Assembly (NCBI RefSeq): GCF_000815105.2
Contig: NZ_CP010310.2
Location: 2,170,001 to 2,234,000, forward strand
DNA: 64,000 nt
Source of the DNA: Pandoraea pulmonicola
Lineage (GTDB): Bacteria > Pseudomonadota > Gammaproteobacteria > Burkholderiales > Burkholderiaceae
Direction of reading: 5' to 3'
How positions within the stretch are numbered: position 1 is the first letter of the stretch; every line of letters begins with the position of its first letter. The notes under the pieces were generated by a model. It had not been told where the DNA came from. It worked only from the letters and a program-made list of their open reading frames with translations, and did no database searches. Below, piece by piece: positions 16,015 through 25,345 of this stretch. Made by a program: the position numbers and the translations under genes.

Positions 16015-17988
16015 ATGGTGAAGTCGTTGAAGGGACGGGTCGCAGCCACCACGGCGCTCGTCTCGATGATATTGATTGCCGGTGTGGCCGTTGGCATCGA
16101 GTTTTTCGTCTACGGGGAGCTGCGCAACTCGATGCAGGCCCAGCTCGACAATCAGGTCAAACTGGTCGCCGATCAGCTCGACGACAAACTGCGTGCGAAG
16201 TTTGTCGCGCTGCATCGCATGGCCCGCCACATCGGCAAGCCGGAAACCCTGACGGTGGCGCAATTCGACGCGTTCGCCAACGCGTCGGTGTCGATGCCGG
16301 AGACCTTCAACACGATCTTCGTCGCCGCGCCCGACGGGCGCGTGCTCTACGACTCGACGTTTCCCACGACACCGCTGAACGTTGCCGACCGCGACTATTT
16401 TCGCCAGTTGCTCGCCGGTGCGCCGCAAGCGGCGTCTGGACTGCTTGCGGGCAAGATCACGCGCTCACCGGGCGTGGTGCTGGCGGTACCCGTCACCGAC
16501 GCAAGCGGACGCGTGATTGCCGTGATCGGCGGCGCGATCAATCTGTTGCGCCAGAACTTCATCGTCGACCTAGCGAGCAATGCCGTGGGCGAGACGGGCC
16601 GCTACTGTCTGGTCACGAACGAAAAGCCTGCGCGCTACGTGATCCAGGCCGATGTCTCGAAGATCCTCTCGCCCGTGGACAACGAACACACGCTATGCGG
16701 CGTGCGCGACCATGGTTCGAACGACATCTTGCACATGCACCCGCTCGTGGCCCGCGCGACGATGGGCACCACCGGCTGGTCGGTGGTGGCCGTGCTGCCC
16801 GGGACGGAAGCATTCGATCCGCTCGCGCGTGTGCGTCGTCGCGTGGTGATACTGGCGATCGTCGCCATCGGCGTCGCGGCGTTCGTCATGTGGTGGGTGG
16901 CGCGCTTCATGCTCCGTCCGCTCGACACGCTGCGCAGCCTCGTCGAGCGCAGTGCCGGCGACATGCGTGCGGTGCAATCGTTGCCCGTACAGCGGGCCGA
17001 CGAGATCGGCGCGCTGGCAAACGCGTTCCGCACGATGATGGAGCAGTTGGGCGATCGCACCGAGGCGCTCGAGATGTCGCGCGAGGCGGCGCGCGCCAAT
17101 GTGCGTCGCATGCAGGAGATCGCCGACCGCGTGCCGTATCTCGTGGCGTTTCTCGACGGCGACGAGCGCTTCGCCTTCGTGAACCGGGCCTGCGAAGTGC
17201 GGTTTCGGCGGCCGAGGGATCGCATCATCGGTGTTGCCGCGCGTGAACTGCTCGGTCCTTCGCTCTATCGGGAATTCGCGCCTCATCTGGCGCGCGCGTT
17301 CGCCGGCGAGGCCGCCACGTTCGTCTGGGATTTCGGCGAGGACGCCGCCTATCGATGCTTTGAGACGAGTTACCAACCGGAATGGGCGACGCATAACGTG
17401 CTCGCGGGGGTGCACGTGTTCGTGCGCGACATCACGGTGGAGCGCTCGAACGAGCGGCGCTGGCGGCGCGAGTCGCACACCGATCATCTGACCGGGCTGC
17501 TCAACCGCAAGGGGTTCGATCAGGCGCTGAACGGTGCTGTGCGTCGGGCGCGCGAAGGGGCGGGCGCGCAGGCGCTGCTGTTCGTCGATCTCGATCGCTT
17601 CAAGGTCGTCAACGATACCTGGGGTCATGCATTGGGCGACGAACTGCTGCGGCGCCTCGCCAAGCGTCTCGTGACCAGCGCGCCGGAGGGCTGCGCGATC
17701 GCTCGCTTCGGCGGCGACGAGTTTGCCGTGATCATGCGCGACGTGGACGATGTGCTCGACGTCGAGCGTACGGCGGTGGCGATTCTGGAGGCCGCTTCGC
17801 GTCCGATGGTGCTCTCCGTCGGCGAAGTCTCGGTGGGGGCCTGTGTGGGCGTGGCGATCGTGGCGAGCGGTGAAGACAAGACCCCCGACATGGTATTCGA
17901 GGCGGCGGACCGGGCGCTCTACGACGCCAAGCACGGTGGACGCGGACTTTTCGTGGTGAGCGACGGCGCATCGATACGTTCGCTGTGA
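16015..17988 (+). CDS. Membrane diguanylate cyclase (Cache-HAMP-PAS-GGDEF)
   Basis: A 657-residue inner-membrane sensor enzyme. Transmembrane helices at about residues 10-32 and 275-297 bracket a periplasmic double-Cache-type sensor. A HAMP linker (297-350), a PAS domain (about 365-480) and a GGDEF domain (about 490-650) follow. The active-site loop is an intact GGDEF at residues 566-570, so cyclic di-GMP synthesis from two GTP is expected. The inhibitory RxxD site normally five residues before GGDEF is absent (PEGC occupies that place), so product inhibition through it is unlikely. No EAL domain is present. A small LuxR-type regulator follows 225 nt downstream. The ligand is unknown. Confidence 0.93.
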   Translation: MVKSLKGRVAATTALVSMILIAGVAVGIEFFVYGELRNSMQAQLDNQVKLVADQLDDKLRAKFVALHRMARHIGKPETLTVAQFDAFANASVSMPETFNTIFVAAPDGRVLYDSTFPTTPLNVADRDYFRQLLAGAPQAASGLLAGKITRSPGVVLAVPVTDASGRVIAVIGGAINLLRQNFIVDLASNAVGETGRYCLVTNEKPARYVIQADVSKILSPVDNEHTLCGVRDHGSNDILHMHPLVARATMGTTGWSVVAVLPGTEAFDPLARVRRRVVILAIVAIGVAAFVMWWVARFMLRPLDTLRSLVERSAGDMRAVQSLPVQRADEIGALANAFRTMMEQLGDRTEALEMSREAARANVRRMQEIADRVPYLVAFLDGDERFAFVNRACEVRFRRPRDRIIGVAARELLGPSLYREFAPHLARAFAGEAATFVWDFGEDAAYRCFETSYQPEWATHNVLAGVHVFVRDITVERSNERRWRRESHTDHLTGLLNRKGFDQALNGAVRRAREGAGAQALLFVDLDRFKVVNDTWGHALGDELLRRLAKRLVTSAPEGCAIARFGGDEFAVIMRDVDDVLDVERTAVAILEAASRPMVLSVGEVSVGACVGVAIVASGEDKTPDMVFEAADRALYDAKHGGRGLFVVSDGASIRSL

Positions 17989-18213
17989 GCGGGTGCTCAC
18001 CGGGTGGCCGCGATGTCGTCATGCACCCGCGTGCGTTCGGCGCGATGGCGATACTCGCTCATTAGCCGCAAGCAATCGGAAGCTGTATTGCGATGAGCTT
18101 CGCGGTAGTTACGAACGCATGTTGTCTGTCGCACAATGGGCGACGCCACCCGTTCGCGACCGGGCTTCGCTCACGGGCGAGGGCGTGGGAAGGTCTTCTC
18201 AGAGGAGGTGGGC

Positions 18214-18585
18214 ATGAAACTCCAAGGCGGACGAAGCCGGGCGGTATCGCGGGCGGCTTCCGACGCAGAGTGGCGCGAAGCAGGCGCGCGCCGTGAGCCG
18301 CCGCGGGCATCGCATCGGGCGCCGCGTATGCGGCGAGACCCCGAAGCACGCAAGGACGAGCCGAGACATCACAGTCTGTCGGTTCGCGAAAACGAAGTGT
18401 TCCACATGCTGGTCGACGGCCTCGCCGTCAATGAGGTCGCTCACGCGCTGCACCTGAGCGAACGCACGATTGCATCGCACGTTGCAAATATCCTGCACAA
18501 GCTCGCGCTCGGCGATAGTGCGGAACTCATCGGCTACGCCGTGCGGCACGGGCTGGTCGACGAAGGGGCGGAAGACGTCGTCTGA
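18214..18585 (+). CDS. Small LuxR/GerE-type transcriptional regulator
   Basis: A 123-residue protein. The C-terminal 65 residues are a GerE helix-turn-helix: SLSVRENEVFHMLVDGL, then NEVAHALHLSERTIASHV and NILHKL. The N-terminal half is Arg-rich, low in hydrophobics and probably disordered; there is no receiver or autoinducer domain. ATG at 18214 is chosen because GAGGAGGTGG precedes it; the frame is open further upstream. Stand-alone LuxR-type DNA-binding proteins often respond through partner proteins or expression level. It follows the diguanylate cyclase gene, so control linked to c-di-GMP or sessile growth is possible but unproven. Confidence 0.75.
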   Translation: MKLQGGRSRAVSRAASDAEWREAGARREPPRASHRAPRMRRDPEARKDEPRHHSLSVRENEVFHMLVDGLAVNEVAHALHLSERTIASHVANILHKLALGDSAELIGYAVRHGLVDEGAEDVV

Positions 18586-19111
18586 ACCGCCTCGTCCATT
18601 TGAGCGCATGGCGGCGCTGGCTCGCATGATGCGGCCTGCGCCATCCGCGACCCACCCGGCGCGTCGTGTGAGATCCCTGACGATCGCACGCGGCGCGCCC
18701 GCACCTTCCGGCCTTCCACCCGACATCTCTCCCGACCCCCAACCGCGCGCCGGAACGTTTCGCACCCTCTTCGTCGGTTCTCGATTTCCCTTTGTTCCGC
18801 GACCGTCGCCTGAAGTGCAGGGCCGGGCCGCGGCGATGCCTCGCGACGTACCGCCGCGCGAGACGTCTTGCCGTGCCTGGCGCTCGCAGGTAAACGTCTC
18901 GATTAAATGGCATTGCGCGCGCCGGGCGTGTCAACGTCCAACGCAATTGCGCCATCGGTGATAACGTACCGGCTCGACATCATTTTCATGGGAAGCGTGA
19001 GTCGTGCTGCGTGCGGTTCCGCCCACGCAATGGCGACGCGTTCATCCCGACCCGACATCACGGGCGGCCGGCGACGACCGGACCGCTCGACAGCACACGA
19101 GGACAGAAACG
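18586..19111. other. Gene-poor intergenic region
   Basis: 526 bp between the LuxR-type gene and the quinone oxidoreductase gene. Open frames on both strands have Arg/Pro-rich translations typical of non-coding high-GC DNA, and none has a good start. The segment around 18890-18990 is less GC-rich and is the best place for the oxidoreductase promoter, but I cannot name specific elements. Confidence 0.5.
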
Positions 19112-20116
19112 ATGAAGGCCATCGAGATCACCCAGTACGGCGCACCGGAAGTGCTCAAGCTTACCGAGCGTCCGCGTCCCGAACTCAAGCCGGGCGAAGT
19201 GCTCATCAAGGTCGCGGCGGCAGGGGTGAACCGGCCCGACGTGCTTCAGCGCATCGGTCAGTACCCCGTGCCGCCGGGCGCGTCCGACTTGCCGGGCCTC
19301 GAGGTGGCGGGCGAGATCGTGGAAGGGGCGCTCGACGGCGCGGACAATCGCTGGGGCCTGACGATCGGCTCGCGTGTGTGCGCGCTCGTGCAGGGTGGCG
19401 GCTACGCCGAATACTGCGCCGCGCCCCTCGCGCAGTGCCTGCCGGTGCCGGAAGGACTGTCGGACGTGGAGGCGGCCTCGCTGCCGGAGACGTTCTTCAC
19501 TGTGTGGAGCAACGTGTTCGACCGCGCCCATCTCGGTGAGACCGAGACCGGCGAGAAGGAGACGCTGCTGGTGCAGGGGGGCACGAGCGGCATCGGCGTG
19601 ACCGCCATTCAGCTCGGCGTGGCGCTCGGCCATCGCGTGTTCGCGACCGCGGGCTCGGACGAGAAGGCGCGGGCGTGCGAGGAACTGGGCGCCGAGCGCG
19701 GCATCAACTACAAGACCGAGGACTTCGTCGCCGTGACGAAGGCGCTCACCAACGATCGCGGCGTGGACGTGGTGCTCGACATGGTCGGGGGCGACTATCT
19801 GCCGCGCGAAGTGCAGGCGCTGGCGTTCGACGGCCGCATCGCCATCATCGCGCTGCTCGGCGGCAGCAAGGCCACGCTCGACATGGGCGCGCTGCTGCGC
19901 CGCCGGCTGACGGTCACGGGCTCGACGCTGCGTCCGCGCTCGGTGGCCTTCAAGGCCGCGATCGCCCGCAAGCTCGTGGACAACGTCTGGCCGCTTTTCG
20001 CTGCCGGCAAGATCCGTCCCGTCATTTATCAGACGTTCCCGGCCGAACAAGCGGACAAAGCCCATGCGCTGATGGAAACGAGCACGCACGTCGGCAAGAT
20101 CGTGCTGACCTGGTAA
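19112..20116 (+). CDS. NAD(P)H-quinone oxidoreductase, PIG3-type zinc-free MDR family
   Basis: A 334-residue medium-chain dehydrogenase/reductase. The N-terminal GroES-like part contains GVNRPDVLQRIGQYPVPPGAS, typical of PIG3/QorA relatives. The nucleotide-binding half has LVQGGTSGIGVTAIQLG near residue 150. Structural and catalytic zinc ligands are absent, as expected for quinone oxidoreductases. It should reduce quinones using NADPH. ATG at 19112 follows GAGGACAG; the frame is open farther upstream without family similarity. A strong terminator follows before tpiA. Confidence 0.9.
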   Translation: MKAIEITQYGAPEVLKLTERPRPELKPGEVLIKVAAAGVNRPDVLQRIGQYPVPPGASDLPGLEVAGEIVEGALDGADNRWGLTIGSRVCALVQGGGYAEYCAAPLAQCLPVPEGLSDVEAASLPETFFTVWSNVFDRAHLGETETGEKETLLVQGGTSGIGVTAIQLGVALGHRVFATAGSDEKARACEELGAERGINYKTEDFVAVTKALTNDRGVDVVLDMVGGDYLPREVQALAFDGRIAIIALLGGSKATLDMGALLRRRLTVTGSTLRPRSVAFKAAIARKLVDNVWPLFAAGKIRPVIYQTFPAEQADKAHALMETSTHVGKIVLTW

Positions 20117-20145
20117 GCACGCGCTCGCCGGTTCGTGACGGCAAT

Positions 20146-20176
20146 CCGCGCGAAAGTCCCATTTCGCGCGGTTTTT
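20146..20176 (+). terminator. Rho-independent terminator
   Basis: A perfect 10-bp stem (CCGCGCGAAA at 20146-20155 with its complement at 20162-20171), a 6-nt loop and a run of five Ts follow the quinone oxidoreductase gene by 29 nt. Confidence 0.93.
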
Positions 20177-20264
20177 CGCGCTGCGATGCCGGCGAAATTG
20201 ACCCCCATGCCCCGGACGCACTAGAATGAGAGGTTTTTCGTCCATACGCATCGGGGGATAAGGC

Positions 20265-21065
20265 GTGACAACTGGTACCGCAGCTTCGGCTCGCACCATC
20301 AGCCGCAAGGCTGGCAAGCTCGTCGTGGGCAATTGGAAACTGCATGGCAGCCTGGCCGGCAACGAAGCGTTGTTGGGCGATCTGCTGGCCTCGCCGGTGC
20401 TGAGCGCGCCGGGTGTCACGGCGGCGGTGTGCGTGCCGTTCCCCTATCTTGCGCAGTGCCAGGCTCGTCTTTCGGGGCAGGTGCTCGGTTTTGGCGCGCA
20501 GGACGTCTCGGCGCAAGTGAGCGGTGCCTTCACCGGTGAAGTCGCTGCGCCGATGATCGCCGAATTCGGCGCGCGGTTCGTGATCGTGGGGCACTCGGAG
20601 CGTCGTACCTATCACGGTGAGACGGACGCCGGCGTGGCCGCCAAGACGGTGCGCGTGCTCGAAGCGGGTATGACGCCGATCGTCTGCGTGGGCGAAACGC
20701 TCGCCGAGCGCGAGGCAGGCAACACGAAGGCAGTGGTGACGCGCCAGTTCGAAGCCGTGCTCGCAGCGCTGACGGCGGAGCAGGCCGCGCAGATCGTCGT
20801 GGCCTACGAGCCGGTCTGGGCGATCGGCACGGGCAAGACGGCAACGTCGGCCGAGGCGCAGGAAGTGCATGCGCATCTGCGCTCGCTGCTGCGCGCGAAG
20901 GGCGAGGCGGTCGCGGACGTGGCGGTGTTGTACGGTGGCAGTGTGAAGCCGGACAATGCGGCCGAATTGTTTTCGATGCAAGACGTCGACGGCGGTCTGA
21001 TCGGCGGTGCGGCGTTGAAGGCAGTCGATTTTCTGGCGATTTGCGAGGCGGGTCTGCCGCGCTGA
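20265..21065 (+). CDS. tpiA: Triosephosphate isomerase
   Basis: A 266-residue TIM barrel interconverting dihydroxyacetone phosphate and glyceraldehyde 3-phosphate. Catalytic residues are all present: Lys25 in GNWKLHG, His110 in VGHSERR and Glu182 in [12 protein letters not shown]. It begins with GTG after GGGGGATAAGG and has about 12 extra N-terminal residues compared with E. coli. A TAGAAT hexamer at 20222-20227 could be its -10 element. secG follows 98 nt downstream, and together with nuo this tpiA-secG-tRNA-Leu-nuo order is a linkage I associate with many beta- and gammaproteobacteria. Confidence 0.96.
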   Translation: MTTGTAASARTISRKAGKLVVGNWKLHGSLAGNEALLGDLLASPVLSAPGVTAAVCVPFPYLAQCQARLSGQVLGFGAQDVSAQVSGAFTGEVAAPMIAEFGARFVIVGHSERRTYHGETDAGVAAKTVRVLEAGMTPIVCVGETLAEREAGNTKAVVTRQFEAVLAALTAEQAAQIVVAYEPVWAIGTGKTATSAEAQEVHAHLRSLLRAKGEAVADVAVLYGGSVKPDNAAELFSMQDVDGGLIGGAALKAVDFLAICEAGLPR

Positions 21066-21163
21066 CGCCAATGCCGCGCATGAGGCCATGAGGCGGCATG
21101 AAATGTCATGATGCGGTGCATCAAAATGCACTGCAAATCGGGTTCTTCTATACGGGTGATGAG

Positions 21164-21532
21164 ATGGGGTTGTTGAAAACGTTGTTGATCGTGGTGCAGG
21201 TGCTTTCCGCGCTGGGCATCATCGGTCTGGTGTTGCTGCAGCATGGCAAGGGTGCCGACATGGGCGCTGCATTCGGTAGCGGTTCGTCGGGTAGTCTCTT
21301 CGGCGCATCGGGCTCGGCCAACTTCCTCTCGCGCACCACGGCAGTACTCGCCGCCGTGTTCTTCGTGACCACGCTGGGCTTGACGTACCTGGGTTCCTAC
21401 AAGCCGAAAGCAAATATCGGTGTCCTTGGTAATTTGCCTGCCGCAACGGCGCCGGTCGCCGCTTCGGCCGCGGCTGCATCGGGTGTGCCGGCGCCGGCTT
21501 CGGTAGCGAATCCGCAGGACGTGCCGAAGTAA
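21164..21532 (+). CDS. secG: Preprotein translocase subunit SecG
   Basis: A 122-residue inner-membrane protein of the SecYEG translocon. Two transmembrane helices (about residues 4-24 and 55-75) flank the conserved cytoplasmic loop LLQHGKGADMGAAFGSGSSGS. The C-terminal tail is Ala/Pro/Val-rich and longer than in E. coli SecG, as is usual in betaproteobacteria. ATG at 21164 follows GGGTGATGAG; the open frame extends 22 codons upstream without similarity. SecG assists SecA-driven export. It is followed by tRNA-Leu, a common neighbour of secG. Confidence 0.93.
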   Translation: MGLLKTLLIVVQVLSALGIIGLVLLQHGKGADMGAAFGSGSSGSLFGASGSANFLSRTTAVLAAVFFVTTLGLTYLGSYKPKANIGVLGNLPAATAPVAASAAAASGVPAPASVANPQDVPK

Positions 21533-21592
21533 TCGATCGCGTCGCGACAACGCTGCGGCAGCGTGGTCGTGACAAGTAATAAGCTGTAAATA

Positions 21593-21613
21593 AAATCGAA
21601 AAAAATTCGATTT
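21593..21613. repeat. AT-rich inverted repeat after secG
   Basis: A perfect 8-bp stem AAATCGAA / TTCGATTT with a loop of five As lies 60 nt after the secG stop. It may end or stabilise the tpiA-secG message, though no long T-run follows. Confidence 0.5.
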
Positions 21614-21618
21614 GTGCG

Positions 21619-21647
21619 TTGAACAAAATGCCGAAGAGCGCTAATAT
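21619..21647 (+). promoter_or_regulatory. Sigma70-type promoter for tRNA-Leu
   Basis: TTGAAC at 21619-21624 and TAATAT at 21642-21647 are separated by exactly 17 nt, a strong sigma70 match. It would start transcription about 42 nt before the mature 5' end of tRNA-Leu. Confidence 0.75.
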
Positions 21648-21696
21648 AGCGGTCTTGAAGCGATTCGTAAGTGACAGCGGATTGCAGAATATGAAT

Positions 21697-21781
21697 GCCG
21701 ACGTGGTGAAATTGGTAGACACGCTATCTTGAGGGGGTAGTGGCGAAAGCTGTGCGAGTTCGAGTCTCGCCGTCGGCACCA
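21697..21781 (+). tRNA. tRNA-Leu (anticodon GAG)
   Basis: An 85-nt class II tRNA. The acceptor stem GCCGACG pairs with CGTCGGC, followed by discriminator A and an encoded CCA end (21779-21781). The anticodon loop TTGAGGG has GAG at 21731-21733, reading CUC and CUU leucine codons. An extended variable arm is present, and the T-arm contains GTTCGAGTC. The sequence closely follows E. coli tRNA-Leu(GAG). It has its own promoter upstream and a terminator 10 nt downstream. Confidence 0.97.
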
Positions 21782-21791
21782 CAGTTCTCCG

Positions 21792-21830
21792 ATGCCAGCC
21801 TTGCGTTTATGCTTTGGCTGGCATTTTATT
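21792..21830 (+). terminator. Rho-independent terminator of tRNA-Leu
   Basis: ATGCCAGCC (21792-21800) pairs perfectly with GGCTGGCAT (21816-21824) around a 15-nt loop and is followed by TTTATTTT. It separates the tRNA from the nuo operon, which therefore should have its own promoter in the 80 bp that follow. Confidence 0.85.
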
Positions 21831-21910
21831 TTGTGCTCACCGTTCATCCGCTTTCCGGTCCCCACACCATCGACGAGAGCGGTTCTTGAACTAACCGAAA
21901 GAGGGTAGAG

Positions 21911-22270
21911 TTGAACCTCGGAACCTATTATCCCGTCCTGCTGTTTCTTCTGGTAGGTGGCGGTCTTGGGGCGGTACTGATTGGGGTCGGCAAATTCCTC
22001 GGCCCCAACAAACCCGACAGCGAAAAACTCTCTCCGTACGAGTGCGGCTTCGAGGCATTCGAAGACGCGCGCATGAAGTTCGATGTGCGCTACTATCTCG
22101 TCGCCATCCTTTTCATCCTGTTCGATCTCGAAACGGCATTCCTGTTTCCGTGGGGCGTCGCCCTGCGCGATATCGGCTGGGTGGGCTTTATCTCCATGAT
22201 GGGTTTCCTGCTTGAGCTGCTGGTCGGTTTCGTTTTCCTGTGGAAGCGCGGTGCGCTCGACTGGGAATAA
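21911..22270 (+). CDS. nuoA: NADH-quinone oxidoreductase subunit A
   Basis: A 119-residue membrane subunit of complex I with three transmembrane helices. Conserved [20 protein letters not shown] lies in the loop after helix 1, and [10 protein letters not shown] marks the second helix. The start is TTG, preceded by the ribosome-binding sequence GAGGGTAGAG. It is the first gene of a complete nuoA-N set, beginning 80 nt after the tRNA-Leu terminator. NuoA lies at the junction of the membrane and peripheral arms near the quinone site. Confidence 0.96.
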   Translation: MNLGTYYPVLLFLLVGGGLGAVLIGVGKFLGPNKPDSEKLSPYECGFEAFEDARMKFDVRYYLVAILFILFDLETAFLFPWGVALRDIGWVGFISMMGFLLELLVGFVFLWKRGALDWE

Positions 22271-22318
22271 GGCCGGCAACGTAATCGGCAGCATTGCAGA
22301 AGGATTCAGGGTAAGCAT

Positions 22319-22798
22319 ATGAGCATCGAAGGGGTTTTGCGCGAAGGGTTCGTCACCACCACGGCTGACAAACTCATCAACTGGACGCGCACGGGTTCGC
22401 TGTGGCCGATGACGTTCGGCCTGGCCTGCTGTGCCGTCGAAATGATGCACGCGGGCGCGGCGCGTTACGATCTGGACCGGTTTGGCGTGGTGTTCCGCCC
22501 GAGCCCGCGCCAGTCGGACGTGATGATCGTGGCAGGCACGCTGTGCAACAAGATGGCGCCCGCGCTGCGCAAGGTCTACGACCAGATGGCCGAGCCGCGC
22601 TGGGTGATCTCGATGGGGTCGTGCGCGAACGGCGGCGGCTACTATCACTACTCCTACTCGGTGGTGCGCGGTTGCGATCGCATCGTGCCGGTCGACGTCT
22701 ACGTGCCGGGCTGCCCGCCGACGGCCGAGGCGCTCGTCTACGGCATCATCCAGTTGCAGTCGAAGATCAAGCGGACTGCGACGATCGCGCGCAAATAA
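22319..22798 (+). CDS. nuoB: NADH-quinone oxidoreductase subunit B
   Basis: A 159-residue peripheral subunit that carries the terminal [4Fe-4S] cluster N2, which passes electrons to quinone. The four ligands are visible: the tandem Cys37-Cys38 in LACCAVEM, Cys102 in GSCANGG and Cys132 in [10 protein letters not shown]. Length is standard for proteobacterial PSST-type subunits. It starts 48 nt after nuoA, and nuoC follows 12 nt downstream. Confidence 0.97.
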   Translation: MSIEGVLREGFVTTTADKLINWTRTGSLWPMTFGLACCAVEMMHAGAARYDLDRFGVVFRPSPRQSDVMIVAGTLCNKMAPALRKVYDQMAEPRWVISMGSCANGGGYYHYSYSVVRGCDRIVPVDVYVPGCPPTAEALVYGIIQLQSKIKRTATIARK

Positions 22799-22810
22799 CC
22801 GCTACCGCCC

Positions 22811-23410
22811 ATGTCCAAACTAGAACAACTCAAGACCACCCTGCAGAACGTGCTCGGCACCCGCGCCGAGCAGTTGGTGGAAGCCCTTGGCGAGCTCACG
22901 CTGACCGTCAAGGCGAGCGACTATCTCGAAGTGGCGCGCACGCTGCGCGACCATCCCGAGTTGAAGTTCGAACAACTGATGGACGTTGCCGGCCTGGACT
23001 ATTCGGCCTACGGCGACGGCATCTACGACGGCCCGCGTTACGCCGCCGTCTCGCACCTGCTCTCGCTCTCCCACAACTGGCGTCTTCGCGTGCGCGTGTT
23101 CGCACCGAATGACGATCTGCCGGTCGTGGCGTCGCTGATCGACGTGTGGAGTTCGGCCAACTGGTTCGAGCGCGAGGCGTTCGACCTCGTCGGTATCGTG
23201 TTCGAAGGCCATCCGGATCTGCGCCGCATTCTGACGGACTACGGTTTCATCGGTCACCCGTTCCGCAAGGACTTCCCGACCTCCGGCTATGTCGAGATGC
23301 GTTACGACCCGGAGCAGAAGCGGGTGATCTATCAGCCGGTGACGATCGAGCCGCGCGAAATCACGCCGCGCGTCATTCGTGAAGAACATTACGCCGGTCT
23401 GAAACATTAA
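22811..23410 (+). CDS. nuoC: NADH-quinone oxidoreductase subunit C
   Basis: A 199-residue 30-kDa-type subunit of the peripheral arm. The signature [21 protein letters not shown] and the [14 protein letters not shown] motif identify it. It has no cofactor and helps shape the connecting module with NuoD. In this organism NuoC and NuoD are separate proteins, unlike the fused NuoCD of E. coli. nuoD follows after 9 nt. Confidence 0.96.
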   Translation: MSKLEQLKTTLQNVLGTRAEQLVEALGELTLTVKASDYLEVARTLRDHPELKFEQLMDVAGLDYSAYGDGIYDGPRYAAVSHLLSLSHNWRLRVRVFAPNDDLPVVASLIDVWSSANWFEREAFDLVGIVFEGHPDLRRILTDYGFIGHPFRKDFPTSGYVEMRYDPEQKRVIYQPVTIEPREITPRVIREEHYAGLKH

Positions 23411-23419
23411 GGTGGCCTT

Positions 23420-24673
23420 GTGGCAGACATCAAGAACTACACCCTGAACTTCGGTCCGCAGCACCCGGCAGCGCACGGCGTGCTGCGCCTGGTGCTCGAG
23501 CTGGACGGCGAAGTGATCCAGCGCGCCGACCCGCACATTGGCCTGTTGCACCGTGCGACCGAGAAACTCGCCGAATCGAAGACGTATCTGCAGTCCGTGC
23601 CGTACATGGATCGTCTCGATTATGTGTCGATGATGTGCAACGAGCACGCATACGTCATGGCGATCGAGAAGCTGCTCGGCGTTGACGTGCCAATTCGCGC
23701 ACAATACATCCGTGTGATGTTCGACGAAATCACGCGGGTGCTCAATCACCTGATGTGGATCGGCTCGCACGCGCTGGACGTGGGCGCGATGGCCGTGTTC
23801 CTGTACGCCTTCCGCGAGCGCGAAGATCTCTTCGACGTATACGAAGCCGTGTCGGGCGCGCGTATGCATGCGGCGTACTACCGTCCGGGCGGCGTGTATC
23901 GCGACCTGCCGGACACGATGCCGAAATATCGTGCGTCGAAGATCCACAACGAACGTGCGATCAAGAAGATGAACGAGGCACGCGAAGGCTCGCTGCTCGA
24001 CTTCATCGAGGATTTCGCCAATCGCTTTCCGAAGTGTGTCGACGAGTACGAAACGCTGCTCACCGACAACCGCATCTGGAAGCAGCGTCTGGTGGGCATC
24101 GGCGTGGTGTCGCCCGAGCGTGCGATGCAGCTCGGCTTCTCCGGCGCGATGCTGCGCGGTTCGGGCATTGCATGGGATCTGCGCAAGAAGCAGCCGTACG
24201 AAGTGTACGACCGCCTCGACTTCGAGATCCCGGTGGGTAAGGAAGGCGACTGCTACGACCGTTACCTGGTGCGCGTGGAAGAAATGCGCCAGTCGGCCAG
24301 CCTGATCCGCCAGTGCGTGAAGTGGCTGCGCGCCAACCCGGGTCCGGTGATCACGGACAACCACAAGGTGGCGCCGCCGTCGCGTGTTGAAATGAAGTCG
24401 AACATGGAAGAGCTGATTCACCACTTCAAGCTCTTCACCGAAGGCTTCCATGTGCCCGCCGGCGAGACGTACGCGGCTGTCGAGCATCCGAAGGGCGAGT
24501 TCGGCATCTATCTGGTGTCGGACGGTGCCAACAAGCCGTACCGCTTGAAGATTCGTGCGCCGGGCTTTGCCCACTTGGCGGCGCTCGATGAGATGGCCAG
24601 GGGACACATGATTGCAGACGCTGTGGCGATCATCGGTACCCAGGACATCGTGTTCGGCGAAATCGATCGCTAA
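23420..24673 (+). CDS. nuoD: NADH-quinone oxidoreductase subunit D
   Basis: A 417-residue 49-kDa-type subunit forming the quinone-binding cavity with NuoB. It opens with [22 protein letters not shown], whose histidines line the quinone site, and ends with DIVFGEIDR, both family hallmarks. The start codon is GTG at 23420, nine bases after the nuoC stop with AAGGTGG as ribosome-binding site. A strong GC hairpin lies just after its stop, and the next gene is 171 nt away, the largest gap in the operon. Confidence 0.96.
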   Translation: MADIKNYTLNFGPQHPAAHGVLRLVLELDGEVIQRADPHIGLLHRATEKLAESKTYLQSVPYMDRLDYVSMMCNEHAYVMAIEKLLGVDVPIRAQYIRVMFDEITRVLNHLMWIGSHALDVGAMAVFLYAFREREDLFDVYEAVSGARMHAAYYRPGGVYRDLPDTMPKYRASKIHNERAIKKMNEAREGSLLDFIEDFANRFPKCVDEYETLLTDNRIWKQRLVGIGVVSPERAMQLGFSGAMLRGSGIAWDLRKKQPYEVYDRLDFEIPVGKEGDCYDRYLVRVEEMRQSASLIRQCVKWLRANPGPVITDNHKVAPPSRVEMKSNMEELIHHFKLFTEGFHVPAGETYAAVEHPKGEFGIYLVSDGANKPYRLKIRAPGFAHLAALDEMARGHMIADAVAIIGTQDIVFGEIDR

Positions 24674-24680
24674 ACGCGCA

Positions 24681-24701
24681 GCGGGCGCCTCGGGCGCCCG
24701 C
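24681..24701. repeat. Perfect GC hairpin after nuoD
   Basis: GCGGGCGCC and GGCGCCCGC form a perfect 9-bp stem with a TCG loop, starting 8 nt after the nuoD stop. It is followed by AGGTTTTAATT, a weak T-run, so it could act as a partial terminator or as an mRNA-stabilising end inside the operon. Confidence 0.75.
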
Positions 24702-24768
24702 AGGTTTTAATTCGGCAAGGTTTCGCAGGTCGATGCCATTGCCGTTCCAGTTGCCGTGCCTGTGAGTC

Positions 24769-24798
24769 GCGGGCGGCCGAGAATCTCGGCTCGCCCGC
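24769..24798. repeat. Second long inverted repeat in the nuoD-nuoE gap
   Basis: An outer stem GCGGGC/GCCCGC (24769-24774 with 24793-24798) and an inner inverted repeat GCCGAGA/TCTCGGC (24776-24782 with 24784-24790) form a strong cruciform-capable element 46 nt before nuoE. No T-run follows. Confidence 0.65.
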
Positions 24799-24844
24799 GC
24801 TGGCACGAGCGGGGATAACGTTTTAGAAAACAGTCGGATCGGAA

Positions 24845-25345
24845 ATGCTTTCTCCCGAAGCCCTGAAGAAAATCGACCGTGCCGTTGCCAAATACCCTGC
24901 CGACCAAAAACAGTCGGCGGTGATGCACGCGCTTGCCGTTGCGCAGGTCGAGAAAGGCTGGTTGTCGCCCGAAGTCATGCAATTCGTGGCGGACTACCTC
25001 GAGATGCCCGCGGTCGCGGTGCAAGAGGTGGCAACCTTCTACACCATGTTCAACACGAGCCCCGTGGGCAAGTTCAAGTTGACCGTGTGCACGAACCTGC
25101 CTTGCCAGCTCACGCGTGGCGAAGAAATGGCGAAGTACCTGAAGGAGAAGCTGGGTGTCGAGTATGGCGACATCACGCCTGACGGTCTCTTCACCGTGAA
25201 GGAAGGCGAATGCATGGGCGCCTGTGGCGACGCACCGGTCATGCTGGTGAACAACCACCGCATGTGCGGCTTCATGAACGAAGAGAAGGTCGACGCCCTG
25301 CTCGAAGAGCTCAAGGCCAAGGGCGCTGCCGGAGAGAAAGCATGA
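24845..25345 (+). CDS. nuoE: NADH-quinone oxidoreductase subunit E
   Basis: A 166-residue 24-kDa-type subunit carrying the [2Fe-2S] cluster N1a. The ligands are the two cysteines of [10 protein letters not shown] and the two of [11 protein letters not shown]. An N-terminal helical region precedes the thioredoxin-like domain. It is preceded by a 171-nt gap with two hairpins and could have its own promoter. Its stop overlaps the nuoF start (ATGA), implying coupled translation of the two NADH-module subunits. Confidence 0.96.
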   Translation: MLSPEALKKIDRAVAKYPADQKQSAVMHALAVAQVEKGWLSPEVMQFVADYLEMPAVAVQEVATFYTMFNTSPVGKFKLTVCTNLPCQLTRGEEMAKYLKEKLGVEYGDITPDGLFTVKEGECMGACGDAPVMLVNNHRMCGFMNEEKVDALLEELKAKGAAGEKA

